Positions 1 through 11,753 of a stretch of 64,000 nt of DNA are shown here, one piece after another. Position numbers and translations under genes: made by a program. The notes below the pieces were generated by a model. The model saw nothing but the letters and a program-made list of their open reading frames with translations. It searched no databases and was not told where the DNA came from. Positions within the stretch are counted from its first letter, which is position 1, and each line of letters begins with the position of its first letter. The DNA comes from Closterium sp. NIES-65 (lineage: Eukaryota; Streptophyta; Zygnematophyceae; Desmidiales; Closteriaceae): NCBI GenBank assembly GCA_948144175.1, contig CANXME010000853.1, forward strand, positions 248,001 to 312,000. Reading direction: 5' to 3'.

Positions 1-45
1 CTAGCCGAGCCGCGCCGCCCTAGCCGAGCCGCGCCCTACTTACCT

Positions 46-3000
46 GTGCACAGCACTGCTACTGCTACTGCTACTACCACCACTGTTGCTACTGCCACTT
101 CAGCTATGGCTAGCCCTACAGTTCTCTCGTTTGATGCTGAGGGCCGCCCGATTAAGTTTGATACCTGGCTCGATGATCTGCACCTGTTCCTCCAGCTCAC
201 TGCCAGAGAGGATATCTCGCTGTACGATCATGCACTAGGCACAGTCCCTGCTCCTGCTACTACTGCTACCGCTACTGCTCGCTCGCAGTGGCAGACTCGC
301 GATGCCCACGCCCGCTTTGCTATTCGCAACTCCCTACCAGTAGATGAGCGTGAGCACTTCGGCCAGCATCAGACTGCGCAGGCCCTGTACACTGCTGTAG
401 TTGCGCGCTACTCCTCCCCGGCCTCACCTGCACTAGGCCGTCTCTCCCTTCCCTACCTGTTCCCCGACCTGTCCGCTTTCCAGACAGTCGCTGACCTCAT
501 CACTCACCTCCGTTCTAGTGATGCCCGCTTCCGTGCAGCCATGCCCGCTGAGTTTCTTGCCTCCAACCCTCCCCCGCTCTGGCTCACTCTCTACCACCTA
601 GTCACCCGCCTCCCTGACACTCTGCGTACAGTCAGGGACCACTTCCTAGCTCGCTGCCCCATTGAGCTCACCATTACCGCCCTAGAGAAGGAACTACTTG
701 CAGCTGAGAAGAGTATTGTAGCTGTAGGTGCCTCTCGTGGCGACCCCCGCACCCCTTTCTTCGAGGGGTGTTCCCCCTCCCCCCTCCTCCCCTCTGTCGC
801 CTCTGCTGCTGCTGTCGACCTTCTTGGTGCTGAGCAGGTCGGCTCTGCGTCCGCTCCCAGCGGGCGCCGCAGCGGCAAGGGCAGGGGAGGCAAGGGCGGT
901 GGGGGTGACGGCGGGGGAGGCGGTAGTGGGGGTGGTGGCAGCGGCGGGGGCGGTGGCGGGGCTGGAGGGGCTAGTGGCAGCGGTGGGGGTGGTGGAGGCA
1001 GCGGCGGCGGCGGTGGCCGGGGTGGGGGCGGTGGTGGTGGCGGCAGTGGACGTGGCGGCGGCAGGGGCGGTGGTGGTCGTGGTGGAGGCGGCTGTGGTGG
1101 TCGTGGAGGCTCTGGCACTGGCCAGAGTGCGCAGCACCCTCAGTCCTCCCAGGAGCTTCGTGAGTGGTACTTACAGCACGGGGGTGGGGGGGGTAGCCTT
1201 AGCTGCACGTACGTCATCCGCACTGGTCGCCGCAAGGGACAGACGTGCGGGAGGGCGCACACTTCGCAGCGCTGCTTCTCTCGCCTAGATGACGCTTGGC
1301 GTGCTCAGTTTCCTGACGCTCCTGAGCTCCCTCACTGGGCTGATCTCCTCAAGAAGGATATCGATATCTATGCTCTTGATTTTGATGTTATTCTCAAAGC
1401 AATGTATGCATTGACTATTAGTGGAGAGGAGGACCAGTACCTGAGTGTTCCGCCTGACCAAAGCATCCGCACGAGTGAGGCTGCCGCCCTAGGTGCTTGC
1501 GTGTCTGCTACCCAAGGTACTGGTGAGGCTACTGCTCTAGGTGCGTGTGTGTCCGCCACCCCAGGTACTACTGAGTCCACTGAGGCACTGCACACCTTCA
1601 CTCTAGACGCAGGCGCTTCGCGCTGTTTCTTTCCTGACCGCACTGCTCTTGAGCCCCTTGCTCGACCACTCGCTGTCTCGCTCGCTGACCCCTCTGGGGG
1701 TCCGGTCATTGCGACCTCCTCCACCCTCCTTCCTTGTCCTGCTGTCCCGTCGAGCACACTGTCAGGTCTCCACCTCCCCTCGTTCTCTACAAACTTGGTG
1801 GCAGGTTGTGCGCTTCAGGATGGGGGTGTTCACCAGTTCACCCCTGCCTACGAGCGCGTGACACACTGCACGTGTGCTCGGACGGGCCGTCACCTGGCTA
1901 CCTTCACTCGTCAGCCGGGGTCGGACCTGTACACACTGACCACTGAGTCCCCTCAGGTAGCGGCGTCTGCGTCTGCGTCTGCGTCAGGTCAGCTCTCTGC
2001 CCCCTGCTTGTGTCGCTCTCTAGCGCACAAGACTGTCCTCTGGCACCACCGACTTGGTCACCCGTTAGTGCAGCGCCTTCGGGGCATGCACGCCCGGTAC
2101 CTTGTCTCTGGTCTTCCTCGGGTACTCCCTCCCCTCCCTCCCTCCCTTGCTCCTCCTTGTCTTCCCTGTGTCGAGGGGCGGCAGCGCGCTGCCCCTCACT
2201 CCTCCTCGTTCCCCCCGACGACTGCTCCTTTGCAGACGCTCCACATGGACGTGTGGGGCCCAGCCCGCGTCCGTGGTCAGGGCCAGGAGAGGTACTTCTT
2301 GATCGTCGTTGACGACTACTCGCGCTACACCACGGTCTTCCCCTTGCGCACCAAGGGTGAAGTCCCTGATGTTCTGATCCCTTGGATCAGCAAAGCACGT
2401 CTTCAGCTGCGAGAGCGTTTTCGCTCGGAGTTTCCTGTTCTGCGCTTGCACTCTGACAGAGGTGGCGAGTTCTCCTCCGACCTCTTGGCAGCCTACTGTG
2501 CCGAGCATGGCATTCGCCAGTCGTTCACGCTCCCAGCCTCTCCACAGCAGAATGGGGTTGCTGAGCGCCGCATTGGCTTGGTCATGGAGGTCGCTCGTAC
2601 CTCCTTAGTCCACGCGGCTGCTCCCCACTTTCTGTGGCCGTTTGCGGTCCGGTACGCTGCGCATCAGCTCAACCTCTGGCCCCATGTCTCCGCTCCGGAG
2701 ACCTCGCCCACACTGCTGTGGACGGGGGAGGTTGGCGATGCGTCACGCTTCCATGTCTGGGGATCCCAAGCTTTTGTTCGTGACACGTCTGCGGACAAGC
2801 TCTCCTCCCGCACTGCTCCCTGTGTCTTTCTTGGCTTTGTCCCGGATGCGTCTGGCTGGCAGTTTTACCACCCCGCCTCGCACCGAGTCTTCCCCTCTCA
2901 GGACGTCACTTTTGACGAGTCCGTGCCCTTCTACCGCCTCTTCCCCTACCGCACTACCCCGCTCCCTCCCCCGCCTCTCTTCCTCGCGCCAGGTGCTGCA
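46..3000 (+). CDS. Element A gag-protease-integrase region (fossil)
   Basis: Encodes the capsid/nucleocapsid part, aspartic protease and integrase of element A. The integrase shows HMDVWGP, LHSDRGGEF and NGVAERR, which carry the D, D and E of the catalytic triad. A copia-type C-terminal integrase segment (FLGF, FPSQDVTFDE) follows to about 2950. The nucleocapsid has a wide-spaced CTYV-C-H-C pattern instead of the compact CX2CX4HX4C knuckle. The same pattern occurs in elements D and E. Triplet-rich low-complexity DNA lies between this region and the RT region. Confidence 0.85.
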
Positions 3001-4614
3001 GTGGTAGACCCCCTTCCCCCTCAGGGTGCCGCTCCCTCAGGTGTCTCTCGGGTAGACCCGGTTGAGCCTGCCGAGGTAGCTGTCGACTCGCGTCCTGCTA
3101 GAGGTGCTGAGCCTGAGCGTGCGGAGCCTGAGCGTGGGGAGCCTGAGCGGGCGGAGCCTGGGGGTGCTGAGTCTTGGGGTGCTGATCTGGGGGTACTGAG
3201 CCTGGGGGTGCTGGGTCTGGGGGTACTGAGCCTGGCGTTGCTGAGTCTGAGGGTGCTACGCCTGGAGTTGCTGAGTCTGGGGGTGCTGAGCCTGGTGGTG
3301 TTGCAGTTGACTATGAGGCGCCTGGAGGACCTCCCTCTTCGCAGCAGCTGCGTGAGTGGTACTGACGGTACTGCAGCCTCCGGCGGGGTGAGTCTCGGGC
3401 TCGTGGTGCTGCTGGAGTTGGTACTCGTGTTTCCCCACCACGGCGGGAGCCGCCCTCTTCCCCTCAGCTTTGAGAGTGGTACGCTCGGCACATCAGTCTC
3501 CGTAGTGGAGCTGCTGGTGCTGGGGTCCCCGGAGTTGACGCTGCTGCGGGTGCTACGGACCCTGGTGCTGGAGGTGCTGCTGCTGCTGGCGGTGCTGCTG
3601 GAGGTGCTGCTAGTACTGAGGACCGGGGCGTGGGAGCTGCTGTGGGTGCTACGGACCCTGCTGCTGGAGGTGCAGCTGCTACTGGCAGTGCTGCTGGAGG
3701 TACTGCTGCTGCTGGCGGTGCTGCTGGAGGTGCTGCTGCTGCTGGAGGTGCTGCTGCTGCTGGCGGTGCTGCTGGAGGTGCTGCTGCTGCTGGCGGTGCT
3801 GCTGGAGGTGCTGCGGACCCTGGTGCTGGAGGTGCTGCTGCTTCTCGAGGTGCTGCTGCTGCCGCTGGTGTCTCTGCTGGTTTGAGAGCTGCTGCACGGC
3901 CACGACCGTACTTCGTTCCGCTCCTTCAGCAGGTTCTTGGTCAGCCTCCTCCTCCTTGTTCTCCTCTCGCCTTAGAGTGTCCGCCGTCTGTCCAGTCACA
4001 GCCACAATTACCGCCTGCCTCCCCACTCCCTGTGCCAGCTCCTTACACTGGTCCGACTGACGGTCTTGCTGAGAGACGTGAGCCTGCGTCACGTCCTGTG
4101 TCACCTCCGTCTCGTCGAGCGTCGCCTGTTCGAGCTGCTACCACTGGTAGTCGTGTCCCGCGTGAGCGTCAACCTGCTGTCCCAGGCACACACCGGATGG
4201 CGCTTCGTCAGTCCACTGCTCCGCAGCGTGTTGCTCTCCCGTCGCCTCCTGCGTCCTCTCTTCCTGCTCTTGCTGACCCGGAGTCAGACACCCTTCGTGC
4301 TGCCAGTCCTACTGTCACACGTCACCTGGCTACGGTTGTCACTGACCCTTCCTTTGAGTCCGCTGCTGCGTCTGCCCTAGTCACTGAGCTTGTCGACTTT
4401 GCAGCTGCGTGTCGTCTAGACTACGCAGCGAGTCTTGTTGCTGAGTCTGAGTCTGCCTGTCCTCCGTTCGTCGGGGGTGAGTGTGCTCTTGGCACGGACG
4501 TCCTTGAGGACAGGCAGGAGGAGTTTGGTTGCCTTGCCGCTGCTTTGCCCCATCTCGTGTCCATGCTTGTTGCCCCTGAGGGAGACCCGGATGCACCAGA
4601 CATCCCGACCCCAC

Positions 4615-6181
4615 GCTCTTACGCAGAGGCGATGGCCGGTCCCTACTCCTCTCAGTGGCAGTCAGCCATGGACACAGAGATGGCTTCCTGGAAGTCCACA
4701 GGCACCTACGTTGACGAGGTTCCCCCACCTGGGGCGAACATCGTCAGTGGCATGTGGATTTTGAGGGTGAAGCGGCCGCCGGGCTCTCCGCCTGTCTTCA
4801 AGGCGCCTTACGTTGCATGAGGCTTCAGTCAGCGAAAGGGAGTTGACTTCTTCCAGACCTTCTCCCCGACCCCGAAGATGACCACTCTTCGGGTTCTGCT
4901 ACACGTCGCCGCTCAGCGTGACTACGAGCTCCACTCTCTTGACTTCAGCACAGCTTTCTTGCAGGGCAGCCTGCACGAGGAGATCTGGCTGCGCCGCCCA
5001 CCTGGCTTCACTGGGTCGTTCCCTCCAGGCACCCAGTGGAGCCTCCGGCGGCCAGTCTACGGTCTCCGCCAGGCGCTGCGTGAGTGGCACGACACACTGA
5101 GGACTACACTTTCGGCTCTTGGGTTTGCTCCTTCTACTGCTGACCCGTCGCTGTTCTGCGCACCGATACCACGCTGCCGCTGTTCTACATCCTCGTGTAC
5201 GTCGACGACTTGGTCTTTGCCACTGCGGACACTGCCGCACTCGCCCACGTGAAGTCCGAGCTGCAGAAGAGACACACGTGCACAGACCTGGGTGAACTGA
5301 CGAGCTATCTTGGCTTGCGGATCACCCGGGACAGAGCACGCCGCACCATTACCCTGACTCAGTCACACATGGTGCAGCAGGTCCTTCAGCGCTTCGGCTT
5401 CACGTACTCCTCGCCTCAGTCCACTCCTCTGCCTACGGGCCACTCGCTCTCAGCTCTGCCTTCGGATGAGTCCGTAGAGTCGAGTGGTCCGTATCCAGAG
5501 CTTGTGGGCTGCCTCATGTACCTGATGACCTGCACTCGACCTGACCTAGCATACCCTCTCAGCATCTTAGCACGCTATGTTGCTCCCGGCCGTCACCGGA
5601 AGGAGCACATGGATGCAGCTAAGAGGGTGTTGCGCTACTTGTGCAGTACGTCGGGCATGGGGCTAGTGCTTGGAGGGCGAGACCGGCCTGTTCTCACTGG
5701 GCACTCAGACGCTTCTTGGGCAGACGACCAGGCTACTCAGCGGTCGTCTCAGGGTTACACCTTCAGTCTTGGCTCTGGCTCTGTCTCTTGGCGTTCTACT
5801 CGTTCTTCTTCTGTTCTCAGCTCCAGCTGTGAGGCTGAGATCTACGCCACGGCCATGGCTGCCCAGGAGCTTCGCTGGCTCACCTACCTGCTGACTGACC
5901 TTGGAGAGCAGCCTCGTTCTCCTCCAGTGCTGTACGTCGACAACAAGGCAACCATTGCCTTGTGCCAGGAGCACAGACTGGAGCACAGGACGAAGCACAT
6001 TGCTCTGTGTTGTTTTCTAGCTCGAGAGCTACAGCAGCGTGGTCAGCTTCTTCTGCGTTACGTGGCCACTGAGGCCAACACTGCTGATGTGTTCACCAAG
6101 GCGCTTCCGCCTGTTGACCATCAGCGTTTTTGCACTCTTCTAGGCCTTGTGCCGACTGTTTCTCACTTACTTACTTCTTGA
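4615..6181 (+). CDS. Element A reverse transcriptase-RNase H region (fossil)
   Basis: Copia-type RT and RNase H. Visible motifs are DFSTAFLQGSLHEEI, YVDDLVFATAD at the polymerase active site, HSDASWADD and SSCEAE of RNase H, and YVDNKATIAL with RTKHI near the C terminus. The coding part ends about 230 bp before the 3' LTR. Part of the broken element A. Confidence 0.85.
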
Positions 6182-6411
6182 CTTTACCTGTACTGTGATC
6201 ATTATATATTTACCTGCATGTTTGCCTTGTTAGGTTGTGATCATTGTACCTCTTGCTCTATTATAAAACTGCATGTGAACTGGTCTTGTGACCGCTTGCT
6301 TGTGCTCGGAATTTGTGTGGAATCCTCGAGATCCACCCTGAGCTTGTTTGCCTTGTTTTGCCTTGACTGGTCTTGTGACCCCTAGGTCTCCCCACTTTGC
6401 CTATGGGGGTG

Positions 6412-6545
6412 TGTCAAACATTATATGTTTGTGTGGTTCTAGGCTGTAGTGGGTCACACCATAAGGGGTACACCAGATTAGGGTTTGACATATTTGTACT
6501 GTTGTTCCTGCTAGTCACTCCTCATTCTCGTTTCTCATTCTGACA
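6412..6545 (+). repeat. 3' LTR of element A
   Basis: Short LTR of about 134 bp with inverted ends (TGTCA at the start, TGACA at the end). It is preceded by the G-rich tract CTATGGGGGTG, a likely polypurine tract. It resembles the 5' LTR at 61031-61155 in its ends and in the shared stretch AGGGTTTG...TCATTC...CTCGTT. The partner 5' LTR is outside the window. Confidence 0.7.
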
Positions 6546-6835
6546 CAGATTGCATCCATGACGAATTAAGTGCCCCTCTATAGATACCGGCCAGCAGGCC
6601 AGTGCAGAAGGTGTGCACAGCCAGAAGTGCAGTACCGGTACGGTATGGTAGCTTCTCTGCCCCAGAGGTATGATCTATGGTACCCTTAATTTCCTCCTGA
6701 CATTCTTGATTCACTGCCCTATTCACCGCTTCACTGCTCTGGCTTAAGTCATATCTTCTAAAAAACGTTTCATTCCCTCTTTGCATGTCCCGTCTTCACA
6801 GCCCCATTCACTGGCCCACTCACCCCACCTCCGCC
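6546..6835. other. Flank of element A, no gene seen
   Basis: About 290 bp of ordinary-looking DNA between the LTR and the first GC-rich repeats. No long open frame, tRNA or splice-bounded exon could be supported. Confidence 0.5.
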
Positions 6836-6859
6836 ACCACTACCCCCAACTGCATTGGG

Positions 6860-7290
6860 TGTTCTCAAAAGTGCAGTGATCTGCCTCTAGCACCGGCCGT
6901 GGAAGGCCCACGGCGCTCCAATCGGCGCCCCCAGCAGCGGCGGCACTCATTGCGATGCTGTACCTTACGGCGCTCCACTCGGCGCTCCAGCGGCGGTGGA
7001 TGGCCCACGGCGCCCCACTCGGCGCTCCACACGGCGCCTTACACGGCGCCCCACTCGGCGCTCCAAAACTGCAGTGATCTGCCCCAACAGCGGCGGCGCT
7101 CATCGCGATGCTGTACCTCACGGCGCTCCACTCGGCGCTCCAGCGGCGGTGGATGGCCCACGGCACTCCATGCGGCGCTCCACACGGCGCCTCACACGGC
7201 GCTCCAAAACTGCAGTGATCTGCCCCCAGCAGCGGCGGTGGATGGCCCACGATGCTCCACTCGGCACTCATCGCGATGCTGTACCCCCAG
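6860..7290. repeat. GC-rich repeats of a CGGCGCTCCA module
   Basis: Three or four diverged copies of a roughly 130-bp unit. Each holds a GCAGTGATCTGCC segment, an AGCGGCGG(C/T)...CTGTACC segment, and short runs of CGGCGCTCCA or CGGCGCCTCA, followed by GGTGGATGGCCCACGG. Frames are open on both strands because of composition. No protein family is recognisable. Confidence 0.7.
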
Positions 7291-7398
7291 AAGAGATCAG
7301 GCCCGGACCGGGTGGCAGTGCTTGGAACCTTTCAGGAATCTCGTCGCAAAGAGGATGACGCTGAGAAGGGCCTTCGAGATGCCAGTGATGTGAGGGAT

Positions 7399-7448
7399 AA
7401 GGTGGGTTTGGGTGGGTTTGGGTGGGTTTGGATGGGTTTGGATGGGCA
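7399..7448. repeat. 10-bp minisatellite GTGGGTTTGG
   Basis: About five tandem copies of GTGGGTTTGG/ATGGGTTTGG directly after GATAAG. The G-runs could form a quadruplex. A diverged version (GGTGGGTTGG-like) sits at the homologous place near 15490-15535. Confidence 0.85.
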
Positions 7449-7654
7449 TGACATCGACTTACAGCTGGCCTTGGGAGATTGCTAGTGGTTGACGGAAGAC
7501 GGGTGTTTCAAGATGCAATGCAAGAAGGGAAATAGCTGTGAGGGAGGTTTGTTGCGGGGTGTGGAGGATTAGTGTTGGATGGGTATGCGAGCGGTGGGAG
7601 CATGATGACACACAGATGAGGTGACCATATCGCTGAGACGGGAAAGGGATTGCA

Positions 7655-7762
7655 GTGTAGTGAGGGAGGGAGGTGCAGTGAGGGAGGGAGGTGCAGTGAG
7701 GGAGGGAGGTGCAGTGAGGGAGGGAGGTGCAGTGAGGGAGGGAGGCGCAGTGAGGGAGGGAG
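7655..7762. repeat. 18-bp minisatellite GTGCAGTGAGGGAGGGAG
   Basis: About six near-identical tandem copies, with one copy carrying C for T. It lies inside the dispersed mosaic repeat and is absent from the copy at 15465. Confidence 0.92.
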
Positions 7763-8214
7763 GTGGATGACGTGTCGATGTAGCTGGGGTAGGGAGGGAG
7801 ACTGTGAGTGAAGGATGGTGACTTTTGAGTTGACTCAATCACCTTGTGTATCTGTAGCTGGTAAGGAGGGAGGCAGTACAGTGAAGGATGGCAGGGGAAG
7901 GTTTGCACTGGGTCATAGGAGCAGGAGAGTGGGAAAAGAGGGAGTGGGAGATGATACGAAGGGAGGTAGGCAAGGAGGGAATAGAAGAGGGACAGGAGGA
8001 AGATAGGAGGAGGGAAGGAGGAGGGGGAGGAAGGAAGTGAGTACGAAAGGGAGGAGGGAAGGGACGGAGCTTGAAACGAAGAGGATTCACTGCCGCTTAG
8101 TTAAGCGAGGGAGAGATACAAATGCTGGGAATGAATTCAGACTCAAACGTCACTAAATAGCTGGCCAGGGGAGAAAGCAAACGTAAGCATGTGAGAATGG
8201 GAGCGGGCAGGAAA

Positions 8215-8545
8215 GCGGCAGCCGGAAGGGGAAAGGGGGAAGCGAGAAGGGGGACGGGGGACGGGGAAAGAGGGAAGGGGGAAGGGGGAATGGGGACGGG
8301 GAAAGGGGGAAGGGGGAAGGGGGAATGGGGACGGGGAAAGGGGGAAAAGGGGAAGGGGGAAGGGGGATGGGGGACGATGGACGGGGGACGGGGGATGGGG
8401 GACGGGGGAGGGGGGAGGGGGAAGGGGGAGAAGGGGGGATGGCGGGGGGAGGGGGGAGTGGGGACGATGAAGGGGGAGTGAAGCGGGGAAGGGGGAGGGG
8501 GGAGGGGAAGGAAAGGGGGGCGGGAGGACGGAGGAGGGAAAGCGG
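8215..8545. repeat. Purine-rich GGGGAA/GGGGGA tract
   Basis: About 330 bp almost entirely of G and A on the + strand, made of irregular GGGGAAAGGGG and GGGGACGGGG units. Such tracts can form triplex or quadruplex DNA. Frames are open on both strands only because of composition. Confidence 0.85.
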
Positions 8546-8865
8546 GGAATTGGACGGATCCTTGAAAGTCTTTCAGCATTGAGGCTCACCAGAGGGATCA
8601 GAGCAGAGGGGTGAGAGCATAAGTATAGCAGGACAAGGAAGCAGTGAGGACAGCAGGCGGGTCCTTGTATGAAAGCAGTGGCCCCTTCAACTGAGGGCAC
8701 ACCGCCTTCTCGAGCAGGACAGCGTGAATTGGCTTTTGAGGCGCCACAGAAAGCATAGCGTGAATCGGCCATGCGAGTGATGTTTGAGAATTCTCAAATA
8801 CCGCGGTACTCCTTCCCTGGATAGGACGGCAGGGAAGGCAAGGGGGGCAGGTGACAGTGTGATGT

Positions 8866-9925
8866 GAGGAAAGTTACGGCACACGAGAGAAAGATACGGC
8901 ACATGAGAGAACGATACGGCACACGAGAGAATGATACGGCACACGAGAGAAAGATACGGCAGACGAGAGAACGAAACGGCAGACGAGAGAACAATACGGC
9001 AGACGAGAGAACGATACGGCAAACGAGAGAACGATACGGCACACCAGAGAACGATACGGCAGACGAGAGAACGATACGGCACACGAGAGAACGATACGGC
9101 AGACGAGAGAACGATACGGCACACGAGAGAATGATACGGCAGACGAGAGAACGATACGGCACACGAGAGAATGATACGGCAGACGAGAGAACACGAGAGA
9201 ACGATACGGTACACGAGAGAACGATACGGCACACGAGAGAACGATACGGCACACGAGAGAACGATACGGCACACGAGAGAACGATACGGCACACGAGAGA
9301 AAGATACGGCACACGAGAGAAAGATACGGCACACGAGAGAACGATACGGCACACGAGAGAACGATACGGCAGACGAGAGAACGATACGGCACACGAGAGA
9401 ACGATACGGCACACCAGAGAAAGATACGGCAGACGAGAGAACGATACGGTAGAGGAGAGAACAATACGGCACACGAGAGAACGATACGGCAGACGAGAAA
9501 ACGATACGGCAGACGAGAGAACGATACGGCACATGAGAGAACGATACGGCACACGAGAGAAAGATACGGCAGACGAGAGAACGATACGGCACACGAGAGA
9601 ACGATACGGCACACGAGAGAAAGATACGGCAGACGAGAGAACGATACGGCAGATGAGAGAACGATACGGCACACGAGAGAACGATACGGCAGACGAGAGA
9701 ACGATACGGCACACGAGAGAACGATACGGCACACAAGAGAAAGATACGGCAGATGAGAGAACGATACGGCACACGAGATAACGATACGGCACACGAGAGA
9801 ACGATAGGACAGACGAGAGAACGATAGGGCACACGAGAGAACGATACAGCACACGAGAGAAAGATATGGCAGACGAGAGAACGATACGGCACACGAGATA
9901 ACGATACGGCACACGAGAGAACACA
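8866..9925. repeat. 20-bp minisatellite ACACGAGAGAACGATACGGC
   Basis: About 53 tandem copies. Variation is concentrated at ACAC/AGAC/ACAT and AACG/AAAG. Sixty bases equal three units, so the array is open in several frames on both strands and gives spurious proteins of 300-450 residues. It is not coding. Confidence 0.97.
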
Positions 9926-10400
9926 GGCATCGCAGGTGCCTTAGTGCGAGCGAGGAAGCCTTGCTGTATTCCGCCCCACAGAGGGGAGGGAGTGTGGAAG
10001 GGCAGGGAGAGGAAAGAGAGTTATGCAGCAAGACAGTGAGATCCGCTATTCTCCTTCGCTGCAAAAGGAGAGGCAATGAGGCAAAGGGGGACAGGTGACA
10101 GTGTGAGGAAGGACACGGTAAACGAGAGAACACAGGCATCGCAGGTGCCTTAGCGCGAGCAAGTTGGCCTTGCTCTAGTCCTCCCCCTGCGAGTGATGCA
10201 GGAGAAGATACGGAGAAACGCAAGAGAGAGAAGACAGGCATCACAAGCGCGAGCGAGTTGGCCTTGCTCTAGGTTGCCATGTTGCCAGGTTGCTAGGATG
10301 CCAGGTTGCTAGGTTGCCAGGATGCCAGGTTGCCAAGTTGCCTGTGTTGTAGGCATCGCAGGTGCTGTAGGTGCAAGCCCGCCGTGCTGCGCTCCTGCAG
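9926..10400. repeat. Spacer with three copies of a 45-60 bp dispersed core
   Basis: Contains three copies (near 9930, 10133 and 10233) of a core built on GCATCGCAGGTGCCTTAG, CGCGAGCGAGTTGGCC and TTGCT, followed by a CCTCCCC...GCGAG segment. A short AGGTTGCCAGGATGCC array lies at 10263-10345. No gene is seen. Confidence 0.6.
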
Positions 10401-10990
10401 AAGTGGGAACGCAACAACAGGAGTGGGAACGCAACGACAGGTGTAGGAACGCAACGACAGGAGTGGGAATGCAATGACAGGTGTGGGAACGCAACGACAG
10501 GTGTGGGAACGCAACGACACGTATGGGAACGCAACGACAGGTGCGGGAACGCAACGACAGGTGCGGGAACCCAACGACAGGTGCGGGAACGCAACGACAG
10601 GTGCGGGAATGCAACGACAGGTGCGGGAACGCAACGAAAGGTGTGGGAACGCAACGACAGGTGCGGGAATGCAACGACAGGTGTGGGAACGCAATGACAT
10701 GTGTGGGAACGCAACGACAGGTGCGGGAACGCAACGACAGGTGTTGGAACGCAACGACAAGTGTGGGAACACAACGACAGGTGTGGGAACGCAATGACAG
10801 GTGTGGGAACGCAACGACAAGTGTGGGAACACAATGACAGGTGAGGGAACGCAACGACAGGTGCGGGGACGCAATGACAGGTGTGGGAACGCAACGACAT
10901 GTGCGGGAACGCAACGACAGGTGTGGGAACGCAGCGACAGGTGTGGGAACGCAACGACAGGTGTGGGAACGCAACGACAGGTGCGGGAAG
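10401..10990. repeat. 20-bp minisatellite GTGTGGGAACGCAACGACAG
   Basis: About 29 tandem copies. The main variation is GTGTGGG versus GTGCGGG, and AACGACAG versus AATGACAG. The unit resembles the GGGAACGCAACGAACGTG segment of single-copy-like repeats near 16340 and 17055, which may be its source. Confidence 0.96.
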
Positions 10991-11067
10991 GCATGATGGC
11001 AGAGGGAGGCATGATGGCAGTGGGAGGCATGATGGCAGTGGGGCGCCGACGCGCCTCCGTAAAGGCG

Positions 11068-11150
11068 GGGTCGGAGGAGACGCGAGGGTGGCGAGGAGAC
11101 GCGAGGGTGGCGAGGAGACGCGAGGGTGGCGAGGAGACGCGAGGGTGGGA
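11068..11150. repeat. 19-bp minisatellite GAGGAGACGCGAGGGTGGC
   Basis: Four tandem copies. The unit is alignable, at about 14 of 19 positions, with the 19-bp repeat at 13670-13745. Both arrays precede the same CACCTCACTC...ATTCGCAGCCTTCGCC segment. Confidence 0.88.
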
Positions 11151-11334
11151 AGGGGATGAGAGAGAGGGGAGGGAATGAGAGGGATGAAAGGGAATTAGAG
11201 CGTTGAGAACTGATTTTCCTGCACCTCACTCTTCATCGCTGCTCATTCGCAGCCTTCGCCAGGTCTTGTGAAGGTTTCCAGCTCGCCGCTCCCAAAAGCG
11301 GTTCCCAGCTCACGGATGGAAGGCAGGATGGCAG

Positions 11335-11753
11335 AGAAAGGGGCAGGCGACAAGGTAAGGAGAGGAAGGGGCAGGCGACAAGGTAAGGAGAGAAAGGGGC
11401 AGGCGACAAGGTAAGGAGAGAAAGGGGCAGGCGACAAGGTAAGGAGAGAAAGGGGCAGGCGACAAGGTAAGGAGAGAAAGGGGCAGGCGACAAGGTAAGG
11501 AGAGAAAGGGGCAGGCGACAAGGTAAGGAGAGAAAGGGGCAGGCGACAAGGTAAGGAGATAAAGGGGCAGGCGACAAGGTAAGGAGAGAAAGGGGCAGGC
11601 GTCAAGGTAAGGAGGGAAAGGGGCAGGCGTCAATGTAAGGAGAGAAAGGGGCAGGCGTCAAGGTAAGGAGGGAAAGGGGCAGGCGATAATGTAAGGAGAG
11701 AAAGGGGCAGGCGTCAAGGTAAGGAGAGAAAGGGGCAGGCGGCAAGGTAAGGA
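11335..11753. repeat. 28-bp minisatellite containing AAGGTAAGG
   Basis: About 15 tandem copies of a 28-bp unit holding GGGGCAGGCGACAAGGTAAG. Each unit carries AAG|GTAAGG, a near-consensus 5' splice site on the + strand. No exon is recognisable upstream, and the frames open through the array are compositional. Confidence 0.95.

Larger units (their letters stand above)
1..6545 (+). mobile_element. Copia element A (Ty1/copia LTR retrotransposon, 5' end outside window)
   Basis: A fossil Ty1/copia element in gag-protease-integrase-RT-RNase H order. The window opens in a leader of GCCGAGCCGC-like repeats that also precedes gag in the element starting at 61031, so the two belong to one family. Parts: gag with a Gly-rich stretch (about 840-1120) and a Cys/His knuckle-like segment (about 1203-1275); aspartic protease motif LDAGAS near 1605; HHRLGHP near 2045; integrase about 2240-2600; RT with YVDD near 5200; RNase H about 5690-6180; then a short 3' LTR. 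The element is broken, with roughly three breaks in its coding part. The order of domains (integrase before RT) is diagnostic for copia. Confidence 0.93.
7385..8790. repeat. Dispersed mosaic repeat, copy 1
   Basis: A repeat whose landmarks recur in the same order at 15465-16030. These are GTGATGTGAGGGA followed by a GTGGGTTTGG array; a TACAGCTGGC segment; a purine-rich tract with GGAGCTTG...AAGCGGA-like sequence; and a GAGGCTCAC...GATGAAAGCAGT-like segment. The two copies differ in length because their internal minisatellites and purine tracts have expanded differently. No coding capacity is evident, and no terminal repeats were identified. Confidence 0.6.

Noticed and set aside
7399-7448. 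Telomere-like repeat
   Set aside because: GTGGGTTTGG is neither the plant TTTAGGG repeat nor a simple variant, and only five copies occur inside a dispersed repeat.
8097-8772. Proline-rich minus-strand proteins of 160-209 residues
   Set aside because: Composition effect of the purine-rich tract, with no splice context or domain.
8794-10244. Long open frames of 300-456 residues on both strands
   Set aside because: They are translations of the 20-bp minisatellite, whose period makes several frames open at once. The products are pure repeats without any known fold.
10241-11229. Minus-strand frames of 237-306 residues with SHTCRCVP repeats
   Set aside because: Minus-strand reading of the 20-bp array at 10401-10990. 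A cysteine-rich protein is suggested only by the repeat.
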